Shown here: in pieces, positions 44,901 to 59,900 of the stretch | How positions within the stretch are numbered: the first letter of the stretch is position 1 | Layout of the letters: every line of letters begins with the position of its first letter | Assembly: GCA_043228905.1 (NCBI GenBank) | Contig: JBHGNT010000003.1 | Span: 15,128,001-15,192,000 of the forward strand | Direction of reading: 5' to 3' | DNA: 64,000 bases | Source of the DNA: Azolla caroliniana | Taxonomy: Eukaryota; Polypodiophyta | Translations under genes and position numbers: made by a program | The notes under the pieces: model-generated | Told to the model about the DNA's origin: nothing | The model's database searches: none | Seen by the model: the letters and a program-made list of their open reading frames with translations, nothing else

Positions 44901-47900
44901 TTATAGTCTGAATGAATATGGTGCATTAAATTTCCCTAGACTACCACTTGAAAGAGATCGAAGGGGCAATAAAGCAATAATACAGGGTAGAGATGAAGAG
45001 ACACCACTCGGAATCTTGGGATATTTAGCTCTTTCATATGCTTTGCCTTCATGCCATATGATGGACATCTCAATATCCTTTTCGTTACAGTTTCTTCTTT
45101 TTCCCGTTGCTCAATAATTTGTGCTTATGGGAGGCTTCCTGTACTCTACTTTCTCGTCTTTCCCTTGAAAACAATGTCCACATATGCAATTCCAAGAATC
45201 ATGAACTAAACAGTGGTGGTTTTATACAATTGTAACACCCACTCTTTGCCTTGGGTGGATACTTGGAAATCAAGCCTATAGTGCACAAAACTGGAGGGAT
45301 GCGGAGAGGCGTGTAGTCTTTATGATTTCTCACACGATAACGAGCACAGTTTCAGTGCTACATAATATAACCTGGTCTAAGATGAGGGCAGCCCGAATAG
45401 TTATGGAGGCGTTATTACACATAGAGACTTATATGTAACAGATTTGGGAGCTCCCAAAGCAAAGGTACTCAAGGTTGGCACGTATCTCATAGAAACAGCT
45501 GGCAGTACAGGAAGAGAATGTTGAAATGCAAGAACAGTGTGCCATTAACATTCCAATATAGCTTGGATTGTCTGCACTTGGAGACTTGGAGACAAACAAA
45601 GTGGAAAAAGAATAGAGTAATCAGCCCCAAAAGGCTGACATCATAAAATTGATTATGAAAGAAATGTGGATCAGCCCCAAACGGCCTCTTGGTAGGAAGA
45701 TGGCCCACTATAAGGTCCTTATTTTGCACTTGTGGAAGGATGGATTTATCATCGTACGGACTTATATGCATACACATGTTTCTCACGCATTCTGTAGTGC
45801 GATAGGGAGTTCATGATCGCTTAAGATTCAATCAGGTATATTTAAGAAAATTAGAGCTTCTATTTTCTCAGTCTGTGATAACTTTAAGCTGCCTATATTT
45901 GTAATCATGATTTGTCTCTTAGAGACTGTAGTAGGGGTGAATATATTAGTTTGTCCTTTTGATCCAAGGTAATGGAATATGAAGACCAAGGATGTTTGGG
46001 ACTGTTCTCGCTAGAAATCAAGAGGCATAGATAGAATTTGTTAAGCACAACAATACAGCCAAAAAAACTCATCAACAAAGACCCATCACAACCTTCTTTA
46101 GCTCCAACACCACTCTTATGCTATAGATTAACCAAGTGCTACACAGGTATCATCTTGACCACAAGATTCCAAGGGTTGTTGTAATAAATTGGGCAACTGC
46201 AATTTGCAGTGGACATAGGCCACACACATCTGGACCATCGCCCTGTCGCACTTGTTGCTGATAAATCAAGGATAGAAGTTTAATCCATCTAAATTGATTA
46301 TGTTAAATGCTTAACTAAGAAGGAAATTGATACCGTATGCAATTTTACTAATTTAGCTATATTTGTTTTGGTCTGTTCTCAAAGACAAGACACCGTTTTA
46401 AGATGTAATCTCTTGTTTGGTTGTATAGGCCATTTTGATTTCTTAAAATAGGTTAATATAGCTTTTTCTTTTTTTCTATCATATGGATATTAATCATAGC
46501 TAATTTGGCAGACATATACAGGAAATATCTTGATTGCTGTGAATCCATTCACAAAGCTTCCCCATTTATATGACGTGCATATGATGGAACAATACAGGGG
46601 TGCTACATTTGGTGAATTAAGTCCACATGTGTTCGCAATAGCAGACACTGCTTACAGGCAAGTGGATTGACTGCAATGCTGACTTAAATAAAGCAGTGAG
46701 TATGTAAGCATTTGATTGTGTTTTTTTATTTAGGGCGATGATTGATGAAGGGAAAAGCCAATCAATTCTCGTAAGTGGAGAAAGTGGAGCTGGAAAGACT
46801 GAAACGACCAAACTTTTGATGCAGTATATTGCTTTCATGGGTGGAAGAGCTATGACAGATGGAAAAACTGTTGAACAGCAAGTTCTTGAGGTACCTTCTG
46901 TTCCTGTACTTTATATTTCCTCTTTTTTTTGAAATGGGCTTATGATGATTTAGGTGAATTTACTCTATGCAGTCGAATCCCCTTCTTGAAGCGTTTGGTA
47001 ATGCAAAAACAGTTCGCAACGACAATTCAAGGTAAGCAGTATGTTGTTAGATTTCCTTTTGGTTGTCTATCGGGTTTGATCCTATTGCTAAGTTGCTCTT
47101 ACCGTTGAAATATAAATGATTGTTTCTATTTTTTAACTGCATGCGGTATTTCTAAGAAATTTCCTTCCTAAGTTACAAGAATGTTTTGTTCTACTTAATA
47201 TAATGAGAAAACAATCTGTTCTCCTAGTTTAATAGGTAGCAGAAATCATGTCTTTCAGTAGTCGGTGGATGCTTCTGCTGACTCATCACGGGCAGCAGAG
47301 CAAATAATATAGGCTGCTTCACATCCTAGGTGCATTCTTGCTTTTTATTTGGTTGCCATATCTGAAATATTGATTGGCATTGTACCCTCACAGGTGGTTC
47401 ATTATGCATGAATCCTCTGCGCGTTGGCTCAGATACGATAACCACAGTACCTGTATATACTGCTTATGTGCAACATCAGAATTAGGTTAGCCAGCAATCA
47501 TGTTGGTTTTTTGGCACAGTTAATGTACAGCTCTGTTTTGGGAAAAAATGTAGACTATAGCCAAAATGTAAGTTTTTGGACAGTTGAAACTAACAAAAGA
47601 TAAGGAGGATGGGGTAGTTTAGATAAGGATTGGTTGTTTATCTATTCAAGGAATAGTTATTCCCTAGAAAGATGGATGCATCATCGCAATGGGGCCATCC
47701 TAGGGCATGTCAAGTGAAGATCTTGTGGTGTTTTAAGGTGGTGGAACATCCACCTTCTATGAAGGTAGAAACTTAGCCTCAAAAATAAAATGTCTGCCTT
47801 TCTAAGTAAGAACCAACAAGAAAGTACTGCATATGATTGCTTTGTAATGAGTGTTCACCAAATGATGCAATGCAGGTCAAAGTGGAAAAGAATGTTATTT

Positions 47901-50900
47901 TTAGTTCCTTATTCAATGCAGGTCAAAGATGTAATATTTGGTTCTTCTGTACACCATTTTAGTCTTTTGAAAAGCGTTGACATATATTTCTACTGGGTAC
48001 CGTTTCTCCAAGAACAATTGTCTGATTGCACAACAGAACTTGTCTCCATCTATCCAGTGAGGTGGAATTTATCTGACACGGTATTTATGCTGATACCTTT
48101 ATGATATTCCGTGAGCACTTGGATATGTTTCCTTGTGATGACTCAGATGATGAGCAATTAAACCATGTTAAGTACCCTTACAGAACAACAAAAAAACCAT
48201 GTTTGTGAGGTCTATACAATGTAGATAGCCTGAAGTACGTATAATTACTTTTTTCTATGAGGGGTGTGCTATGAACATCATAGAACTAGGTGGAATGGTA
48301 AGAAAAACAGAGATGATGATGAACAACACTAAATCTGGACCTTCTGAAGGCATCCTACACGCAGAAATCAAGATGAGATAGGGATTGTGGTGAAATAAGG
48401 GGAAGGAGAGAGGTGCTAAATGTGGAAGCACATTTTAATAGAAGGGTCAAGGGTCAAATGAAAAGAGGATTGCCTGGAGGATCTGTTTTTTTATCATTGG
48501 TGGTTCTCTTGTTATTTCGAACGTCATTCAATTCTCTATTTGGAGTTTATCATTTCCATATCTCATCTTCACCAAATAGAAAACATCAACATGTACATAA
48601 GTAATGAAAGCATAGTGAATTGTAGAGAATAGAAATTTTGCATGAGGGAAGATTTTAGTCTGGCATCATTATGTGGCATGTTGTGGAATTTCTTCAGCAT
48701 ATCTTTTACTCTGAGATACTTGAGCCAGAGGATCTTCGAGTCCTTTTCTTGCCTATACACTATTATATAGGGAGAATTTTTTCTTGGACATCTTACCTTA
48801 GAGATAGATCATTAATTTACTCTTTCCCCTAACAAGAGTAAAGGATATGTTGGCGTATTCGTTCGGAGAATACTATCTTGATGCACGGAGCTTAGAACAT
48901 ATGTTGAGTATGGCTATTGTATCTAGCTGTATATGTATGATCTCCTTGCACAAATCACAAAATGCATGGAAATTGATTCGGACCAACCATTTTCCTGCAG
49001 ATATAATTTAACCACATCAGATTAGGATTCTGTGCTTTTATGACTCAACTGATGAGGGTAGAGGATAGCATACGTAGGTGCTTATGATTTTGGATTTGAA
49101 ACTTTTTATTAAAGCTTTCTTCCTCTATTAATGTCTTTATGTAGATAAATTTTTTTGTGTCGGCCTTATCAATCCTAATCACTAAATGCAATTCCTTTGG
49201 GATATTTGTGCAGCCGGTTTGGAAAATTTGTGGAGCTTCAGTTTGATAGAAGTGGGAGGATATCAGGGGTTGCAATTCGCACCTATCTACTTGAAAGATC
49301 ACGTGTTGTGCAGATTACTGATCCAGAAAGAAACTACCACTGCTTTTATCAGCTTTGTGCTTCGACTGAGGTTATTTTTTAGCCTTTTGAAAACATGGCG
49401 ATTATTGTTTTCACTTCAAACTACTAATTAATGTACTATCTGGTCAGGATGCTGTAAAATACAATCTTGGGGATGTGAAATCTTTTCACTACCTGAATCA
49501 AAGCAAATGTTATGAATTGAATCACACTAGTAATAGCTATGAATATGCAAAGACTAGAAGAGCCATGGATATTGTTGGCATAAGCTTGGAGGAACAGGTA
49601 TATCTGTTGTTAATTCTGTACATACAAATATTCCATTTTCATCTTTTATAATGGAAAGGAGTTTGAATCATAAAAGTTGTATAGTGGGAGAATCAAGACA
49701 TAGGTCAGGAATAATAACTATTAACTTGTGAACTCATGACTGCCAGGAGTGACTATCATGCACAAGTCTATTAAATTGATGTTGATGCCTTTTGTGCAGA
49801 ATTGTTGTAGATTGACAAACAGTAAAGAGAGGAAATTTTATGTTTTTATTTTAAAGACGTTAAATAACTTATAGCAGTTATGATGCAGGAAGCAATATTT
49901 CGTGTGGTGGCTGCAATACTCCATTTAGGTAATATTCAATTTGTACAAGGCAAAGAACATGATTCGTCTATGTTGAAGGATAAACAATCTCAATTCCATT
50001 TGCAGATTGCTTCTGATCTACTCATGTATGCTCATTATTGACCCTATATATAGTTTAATTAACTCTTGAAAGAAATATTGCTGAGTTTATACTTTCTGGT
50101 TGTGTTGTAGGTGTGGTTCGAAGGGTTTGATGGATTCTCTTTCAACAAGGACCATTGTTACACGAGATGAAAATATTACAAAGTCCCTGGATCCAATTTC
50201 TGCATCGCTGAACCGTGACACGTTTGCAAAGACAATATACTCACGGCTATTTGATTGGTAATTGCAAGTTCATTTTTTCTCACATCTCAATTATGATTTA
50301 GTAATTCGCTAACCATACCTTATATTCACAGGCTTGTTGATAAAGTCAATAAATCTATTGGTCAGGATCCTGATCCGAAGACAGTTATTGGTGTACTTGA
50401 TATTTATGGGTTTGAAAGCTTCAAGACTAACAGGTACTGCCTCAAAAAATACGTACTAGCATGTCGTCAAAGAGTTATCCCTATACTCACTGTACTTGGG
50501 TTTATGCTCATTGATAGTGTAGGAATTTATTCCAATATTGATTTATACGAACAGTCAAGTCTGATTATGTCTATAGCTGACATTTGATGTTTTGTTTGAG
50601 TGACATAATAGTTTCGAGCAGTTTTGTATTAATTTGACAAATGAAAAACTTCAGCAGCATTTCAATCAGGTGTGTTGTGGTTGATAGTAACTCATGTCAT
50701 GAGAATTGACCTCGCGAACTAATTTGACTTGATTTGTATTTTACTCTCTAAACAGCATGTTTTCAAGACGGAGCAGGAAGAATATGCAAAAGAAGAAATT
50801 GATTGGAGCTATATTGAATTTGTAGATAACCAAGATGTATTGGACATGATTGAGAAGGTATCGAGCATATAGAAGAATTCAAAATATTGTTATGCATGGT

Positions 50901-53900
50901 GTGCTTACCTCCTGTGTTTTTTCTGAGATTTGAGGTTAAATTATTTGAATGTAACATGGTATTCTGTATTAAGTGCTGTTTTGTTTCTGTGCTCCACAGA
51001 AACCACTGGGAATAATTGCACTTCTGGATGAAGCATGGTATGCTCTTCGAATGCTAGTTTAATGCTTGTGCAGTTCACGGTCATGAATTTCATACTCAAT
51101 GGTTCTAACTTCTAGGAAGATAATGAGAATTATGTCTTGCATTTTTCTTCAATTTGACTACCTATACCTTCAAAACCAAAGGTTCCACTGGTAAAGTTTC
51201 GTCAAACACAATTATATTACTATACACACACACAGACACACACACACCGAGATTTTTCCTGTAATTTGAAACTTAACGAAAATTTTGTGAAAGAAAAATA
51301 CATCTCTATGAGAACAAATGACCTTGGCAATATCGGCAAAGATTTTAAGTATACAACCAAGAGCCATTAATCTCTATCCTAAAAAGCTAACAAAGGGCTA
51401 CTTCAAGTACTGCCAAGATTAAATTTTTTTATGTAGCATCAGATGCAAATGACAGAAAAGGCGATGTATGAAGACAAATGACTAATGAATAAATCAATCA
51501 AATGAAATCATATATAGAAAAAACTTTGAAAAGGGAAATACAACACAATGAAAATGGAGAACCACATGCCCTTTTGAAAGATATATTGATGTCTTTAAGA
51601 AGCCAAAATTGCCTACGAGACTGAACGAGAGAGTACTACTTAAAATGTTGTCTCATCTTTGAGAGCAACAAACCATAATAAATATTATAGAACTGCCAGA
51701 ACCAAAGATCTCGTTAGGTATGCACTTAAACATTCTAAGCTTAGCTGGACTGAAACGTTTGTCTTAGGAAGATCTTGGACGTGTGCTGATCCAAGATAAA
51801 GAGGTCTTGAAGTGATGGAAGCACCTTCGGTATCGGATGATAATGGCCTTTATTGTATTGGTATTGCCTGATCTCCTGTAACCCCATCAAATGTTGTGGT
51901 TGGGGCCGTTCTGCATCCCACCGGGGCGCATTTGTGGCTTCCATTTGCTTCCTTCCCAGAAATTTCAAGCACTTTTTAACTCTCTTTTCAAAGTTATTTT
52001 CATCTTTCCCTTGCAATACTTTTTTGCTATTGGTCTCTTGCTTGTATTTAGCCTTGGATGGAATTTACTCCCAGTTAGGGTTGCATTCCCAAACAGCCTG
52101 ACTCATTGACGATGCTGGGTTGGGGGACGGTTAACATTGTTGTGGTCTAAAAACTTCATCGGACCATTCAATTGATGGGAGCGATGGGCGGTTCTTAGTA
52201 GGAATTCCTCATTGAAGGTCAATAATTGCAATGATCTTAGAGCACATTTGATATGCAATAAAATTCCATATATGGTAAAATGATTCATAAATGTTCTAAT
52301 CTCAATCTCTAATTAATTGACTTGAAGAGGTTCTGAGCTTCCCTATCACATGACAAACCACATGAGATAGATGTGAATCCATGTAAGAGGCCTAATGAGA
52401 AATTAATCATGCGTCATGTGTAAGAGGGCATTATATTGGGTTGCATTTCCACCAAGAGCCATCATGGGGCTGATCATGTTCTTGCATTATCCAATTTAAT
52501 GATATCTGTTTGGATCACTCTATCCTTTTCACTTTGGTGATGAGTGTGGAGAGTTCATGGTATATTGGAATGGTGATAGTGCGTTTATATTTATGCCATG
52601 TGATTGGAGCCATTCTTGTATTTCAGTATACCAACAATGATTATCTCCGTGTTCTACCCGCTATTTCGATGATGTAATTGCCAATCTTATGAAATCACAA
52701 CATTGTTCTGGGAATTGCATACATACACATTGTCTTTCAAGGGCATCAAAGACTGCATATCCACGAGAAAGTTGAGCATAGGAAGCCTTCATAGGGGGAA
52801 CTGAGCCCCCCTGAATGCTGCCTCTAGGTATGCATACCACCTTTTTCCTTTTCGATAAGAATTCTGGTTTTGATGCTATTACCTATTCTTGAGTGGTGTT
52901 TTTGAAGATTTGGAGAACTGGATAGGTAGTCCTCATGCAACAGAAATAGAAAGAAATGTATAATAATGTCTTTTAAAAGGCCAAAATGACCCACGGGATC
53001 AAACAATAGGTTATCTCTTAAAATGCTGTCTTGTCTTTGACAACAACTAAAAGTAAGTGAATACTAAATAAATATAAAAGTGACGAAAACATCCCACTAT
53101 CTATACATATAAAGAATCTAACTCACATAGAGTTGAGTATGTGGAAGCATAGTGCGTGTGTGAGAGTTGGGTGTGTGAGCAAGAGAAGGAATCTGAGAAA
53201 ATAACCAGAAAATAAGAAAATACATAGTAGGGGGATGATAGAACATGCACTAAAGAAAAGACTATATTAATTAACTAAAGATCATCAACTTAACACAATG
53301 GGCCAAGGGGGTTTTATATACAAGTCCTCAAGGAACTGCCACATTAAATGTGGTTGGTGGAATCTAATTAAGATATCCACTCGAGTATGATTTTTTCATA
53401 AGAATATCTGGTGTTCTTTGACTACATTCACACTTGACAACTACATGGGTACATTAAAGTGTGCTCATACACTTTTTTTCACACTTTGTGCTTTTTCTTC
53501 AGAAGCTTGATTCTCAACAATTCTCATGTGTGATAAATTGTGCTTTTTGTCGTCAAACGACTTCAGCATAGGTCCACCCAGAATGGAGAGGTCTTCGAAG
53601 CGAGGAAGCACCAGCATGGTGGGAGATAATGGCCTTTATCTGTCAATGACAAGGATGATAAGATCATGGTTCATGATGACAGGGACTAGCATGACAAATT
53701 GCTATTTCCCAATCTATTGTAACCCCTTTGTAATGTTCTAGTGGGGAACCCATTTATGTAGTCCTTGATTGACCTGTAGCATGAGTATGAAAGTTGTGAT
53801 TTTTCTTGTTGATGAGCTTGTGTCGCTCTATTCTTCTCATTATGTCTCTCAAGTTCTAGCAAGAAAATTCTTGGGCACTGTTGGTTATATATTCCATTAA

Positions 53901-56900
53901 CCCTCTTTGAGGCAATGGTATCTCCTCTTATTTCATTAAAAACAACACGTGAGAAACTTAGTGTTGTTCAAATTCCACTTCACGATGACCATGACCCTCG
54001 TGTTAGGGATCAATAGATACTCTGCTTTTTGTTGAAATTTTTCCTAAGCATTTCAGCTATGAAGTTTGGTATTTGGAACCAGATTGGCTAGTGTACGGAT
54101 GTTGGACAGCCAAGGATGTGTATAATGAACCAAAAGTTATATAGAGTAAGCTTGGGAGTAGTTTCTGATAAGGGACAATATGTAAGATAACTCAAGTTCC
54201 TTTTTTGACATGTCAATAATCCTTCTTTAATATCCCTTGATAGTTTCGTTCCCTAACTGTGGATCCGCGTTCATGCTAGCGATAAATGGATTCTCTGCAT
54301 TTGAATGAAATGTATACAACCTGCTTGCTATCCAATCTGAAATTTGGAACCAGTTTGAGTAATGCAATGGTGTTGAACATTCAGGAATGTGTAGAATGAC
54401 CAAAGATATATGTGTAGAATGTGTAGAATGGTAGATTCTGACAAGTGATAGTCCCATCTAAGGTAAATCAAGATGTTATTTGGATATAGCCATCAATTTT
54501 CAGTCATCCTTGTTTCCAGGTTTAGTTCATAAAACTTCTGTAATTTTTTCTCTCAATCTCAGATGTGACGGCTCTTCACCTATAATGGGGTTTGTAGCAG
54601 CTGTTTTTTTAACATTTGGATTAGTGCAGCATCTTTCTTAATTTATTTAGTTTGCACCTGATTCTGGAAAAAAATGTTGAAGGCTCAAATAAGTTTGCCG
54701 CAAGGTAATATTCTTTTTGCTGCAAGGTTTTAATTCAACCTGTGGAATTGGCTTTTGCAGCATGTTCCCTAAATCAACACATGAAACATTTGCTAGCAAG
54801 CTTTTTCAGACATTCAATAACCATAAAAGGTTCACAAAACCCAAGCTTTCGAGAACTGATTTCATCATTTCACATTATGCTGGTGACGTAAGCCATATAA
54901 TTTATTACTCTTGATTTTCTTGCATTTTACATTATTTCTGAGACTGGTGCCTTCTATTCAGGTAACTTATGAGGCAAACTTGTTTCTTGAAAAAAACAAA
55001 GACTACGTTGTAGGAGAGCATCAAGCACTATTAGGTTCATCTGAATGCCCATTTGTTGCTGGCCTGTTCCCAGCATTGCCTGAAGAATCCTCGAAGTCTT
55101 CATACAAGTTCTCCTCAATTGGAACTCGTTTCAAGGTTTGAATCCTGAAATCTACATTGCATTGTCCCAACTGGAAATGAAAACTTGATTGGACTGTGAA
55201 AGCGCAAAAACTATGCATATATATAATTCAGATAGCGTTCTCAAGCTGATGGGACGAGTCTTTCGTGTTGTACTTTGATCAAAGCTTAGCTGCACAAGGA
55301 AGCTACCTTGTATATATGCAATTTAATTTTGCTTTATTTTACCAGAAATTCTATATGATTCACATGGATGTAAATTCTGGTGTCATAGGCCACTTAACAG
55401 AAGGGTTACAGAACAATTCTTTCTTTCGAGGTTTATTAGATAGGGTGTGATCTCAGTCCTTTACTCGTTGTTCTAGCAACACACCCTATTTTGACAATTT
55501 TATGCCATTTGACTGCAAATGAGGATGTAATAGTCTTGTCTCTCCCTTGTCAGGAAGAGCTACTGGCCAAGCCTTGGAAGATGATACATTTATGATTTTT
55601 TGGGCTGACTTCAATATGTGTATGGCTATCGACATACCCCCAAATCAGCGTTCATCAGTTGTATAGAACACAATCTGCTGACGTTGGGTTGGCAGGGGCA
55701 GGCTGTAATTCATGAAAATATTACGAGACACCCTTGGGCATGCAAACGTTGTCAAAGCAGATTTTTGATTGCATCTCAACATCCACTGCAGAAAAACATT
55801 TGTATTGGAAATCACATCCATGGCCTTTTTGTGTGCGTCTTAAGGTTGCCCAAAAGATTTCACTACCCATGTTTTTGATTTGATTGATTGGATCTCAACG
55901 TGATTTGCTGACTCTGGGATGGCAGAGGCAGGTGGTAACTCATGGAAATCTTACACCTTGGGTATCCCTTTGGCATAGAGTCTTGTCTAAACAGTCACTT
56001 CATTCAATCTCAACGTGCATTGCATACAAAATTATCCATTGGAATCACAGACATGGATTTTTCATAAGCATCTGAAGTCTTCTCAGAAGATTATGCTACC
56101 CGTGTTTTCATATTATTTCACATTCATGGCTTGGTCTAAGACGGGTTTACAGGATATTGGAAAATTGATTTATTGGAAAATGTACTTAACACATTCTGGT
56201 ATGACTTGGATTTTATGCTATCATATCTGTACACATAATAAAATGGGATAAATGTGTGTTTAAACCGGTCCATATTTAGAGATGTGTGCAGATGACCACC
56301 TTCGGTTTCCATTGCACTATTCTTCTTGGAAGAAATGGGTATCAAAACACCCACATTCTGGCATCATGGTAGCATGCCATCAATTCTATCATCCATGCTG
56401 AGCTACTTGATTCTTTCTTGGAAAGCAGAACTTCAATTTTCCAGATCACATTCAACAAATGTTCACTTGCTAGCCAATTCTCATAAGGCTGAAATCTTGG
56501 CTATTTTAAATGTTATTTAATGGAGGGAAAAATACCAAGAAACCTCCAAAATTGAATAGGATGGTGAGGCTTGGTCTAATCTGTGTTCCTTATTTGGTTT
56601 GCCTGCATGGTTCACTTTAACTGTGCTTAATGGCCCATTCTGGAGGGCACAGTCATATCAGCTGTTTGAGAAGTTTCCCTCACTGGCAGTTGTGCGCTGA
56701 ACCTACGAGGGTTGTACTAGCAAGGATGATTTGGCTTCTTGATAGGGGCCCTCTCTTTGGTTTCTTTGTTAGAAATGTGCTTTTTTGTGACTTAAAACAT
56801 TAAGTAATATATTTTCCCATTAGAAAACATGATATTGTTAGATATTCAGTTTCAATGCTTGAAAGGGGTTACAATAAATTAGGCAATAGCAATGTTCTGT

Positions 56901-59900
56901 GCACATAGGCCATGCCGTCTGGACCATGTCTTCAAAACCCTTGACATCTAAAAATAACAGTCATATCACCTGAGACTGAAGGTGCTTCCCTTGCTTTAGA
57001 GACCTCTCCATCCTGGAAGGCTGAAGTTTCAGTCTATATAAGTTCAGAATCTTAAAGCTATTATATGTAGATTCTTTAGTATTCTATGTTTAGCTATATT
57101 TATTGTAATTTGTTATTCTCAAAGATGAGAGAATATTGTTTTGGCGTCTTATATGCCATTTTGGTCTCTTAAAAGACGTTATTATAGCTTTCTTTCTTCT
57201 TTGAATGTTTGTAAAGGATTCTAGGACCTTCTGGACAATAGGAATAATTCATGGCTTTACTTAAAGTTATTACCATCTGACTGCATAAAGTGTTATGTTG
57301 CAGCAACAATTGCAAGCACTTATGGAGACACTAAATTCCACACAGCCTCATTACATACGTTGTGTGAAACCAAATGCAGAAAATAAACCAGGTCGTTTTG
57401 ACAATCATAATGTTCTGCAGCAACTTCGTTGTGGAGTACGTTCTGGCATTTCATATTTTGATTATTTAATGGTTTGTGTAGAATTTGAAGTGCTAATAAC
57501 ATAACATGGTTTCAGGGTGTTCTTGAAGCTATCCGAATTAGTTGTGCTGGATATCCAACAAGGAGGTCATTTGATGAATTCATTGATCGATTCGGTCTTC
57601 TTGCACCTGAAGTGCAGGATGAAAGGTAAAAGGATTTGATCAACAAATTGACTTTGCTAACAAGCATACTAATCATGTACTGGTTTTTCTGAAGTTTTGA
57701 TGAAAAAGCTGCTACAGAGCAAATTTTGAAGAAGGGAAACTTGAGTAATTACCAGGTAAAGACCATTTTGATATTATGCATTCACTGAACACTTGTTCTA
57801 GATAAGAATGGTTCTTATATTAGCTTCTCTGGGCCAATGAACGTCCTGTACTGATTGATATCCTTTTACAAAATAGATAGGTAAAACAAAAGTCTTTCTT
57901 AGAGCTGGACAGTTGGCTGAACTAGATGCTAGACGGGCGGAAGTTCTTGGAAATGCTGCAAAACTGATCCAGCGTAGGGTCCGTACTTTCCTTGCACAAA
58001 GAGAACTTAGATCTTTACGTAAGGTTGCCATTTGTGTGCAAGCTCATTGGCGAGGTAAAACCCTGTCTTAACTTCACTTTTCAATATCTGGATTCTGCAC
58101 TTTATTTATAATCCTATCATCCCAGGTAAACTTGCACGAAATCAGTATGGAAACTTAAAAAGGGAATCCGCAAGCATCAAAATTCAGAAACATATGTATG
58201 GTTGGAAAGCGCGAAAAGCTTTTAAGAAGTCACGAGCAGCCGCTATTGTTATTCAGGCATGCTTTCGGGGGATGAAAGGTAGGGAGGAATTCAGATTTAG
58301 GCGACAAACTAGGGCTGCTATTAATATCCAGGTAAGTGCTCTATGAGACGTGCTGTGGTGAATGTACTGGGACTCTTAATGGCTTCTATATTTTTTATTG
58401 TTGGATAAATTATTTTATTTCTTTTGTTTAGACATGGTATCGGGGATTTAGAGCTCATTTAGATTATAAAAAGCTACATAAGGCAGCTCTGACAACACAG
58501 TGCATGTGGCGTGGACAGATAGCCAGAAAGGAGCTTAAAATCTTGAAAAAGGTAATGAAATACTTCTCAAGAAGTCTGCCTAGGGTTTACATCAATGATG
58601 ACTGCTCTAACAGATTCACAGCATAGTTATTGCTCTAACAGATCTTACTGTATAATCAGTCTATACTTCGAGTGGTTATTGCATGATCAGGATATTCTGA
58701 AGCTTATCATATGATCAGTCGTTAAAAAGTTTATGCACTATGATGTTTATCAGTTATTAGAAATTTAATTTAAATAATGAGATAACTTCAAAGACTCTCC
58801 CCAAATTTATTATTTATTCTTTTGTGGTGCAGGCTGCTAAAGAGACTGGTGCCCTGCAAGAAGCAAAGACAAAGCTTGAGAAACGCTGTGAAGAGCTCAC
58901 TTGGCGTCTCCAGTTGGAAAAACGGTTGCGGGTAAGAGACAGCTAACTAGATTTAATTCTATGATGGTTTGTCTGGCTAAAGCTATTAATGTTTGGGAAA
59001 ATAATTCTCTCTAATATAAACAAATATTTATCATCAACTGAGAGGCTGTAAAATGGAAAAGCCCCATCATGGTTTAGTAGGAGAGAATTTTGTGCAAGAA
59101 CATTTTGACTTGGAAACCATTTTGTATATGCACATGAAACTTGGTTCTGTAGGTTTCAGGAGGAGATTTACTTCCTTTGATATGGGGAGCTCTTGTTGCG
59201 GGTGGGAAGAGCTCATGGAAAGAGGATATGCTTCTGTGAAACCTTTCGCACATTACCTCAACATTGAACCATATAATTTTTGCGATCTGTTGAGGAATCA
59301 ATGTCCATGAAGTATGGAATTTACGTCCTTAAGAGGACTATCAAACAAGGTGACTAGCGCACATGGTGTAAAACAAGGATGCCCCTTATTTCCGACACTT
59401 TTTGGACTGTCTATCAAGGATTTCATGTTACATAGATCTGGTGGATCAGGTGCTAGTCTTGCCGGAGCACTCATTTTATGAATGAAAAATGCTACAGTGA
59501 CAAACATAGTGTTCTTCAGATTCCACTCCCTGATGACACAATAGGGAAATTCTTTCTTCTAGGGGTGTTCGTGCATATCTGCCGACCTCAATCTCTAACT
59601 GATATGAGGAAGTTTGCAGCACATAGAATATTCAATAGACATATATCCATATAAAAATAGCCTGATGATAAATCCATCCTCCGATGTGTGTAAAAAGTGT
59701 CTCTTATAGTGGGACATCTTCCTACCAATTGATATTTTGAGGTTGATCCATGTTATCTTGTTTTCCAAGTTAATAAATATCCGTTCAGATCAGTCTATTC
59801 TTTTCCACTTTGCTTATGTTTAGATGGGGATAATCCAAGCTATATTGGAATGGGGGCAGTGGATTTACGCTTATGGCATGAGATTTACTGTGCAAATCGG

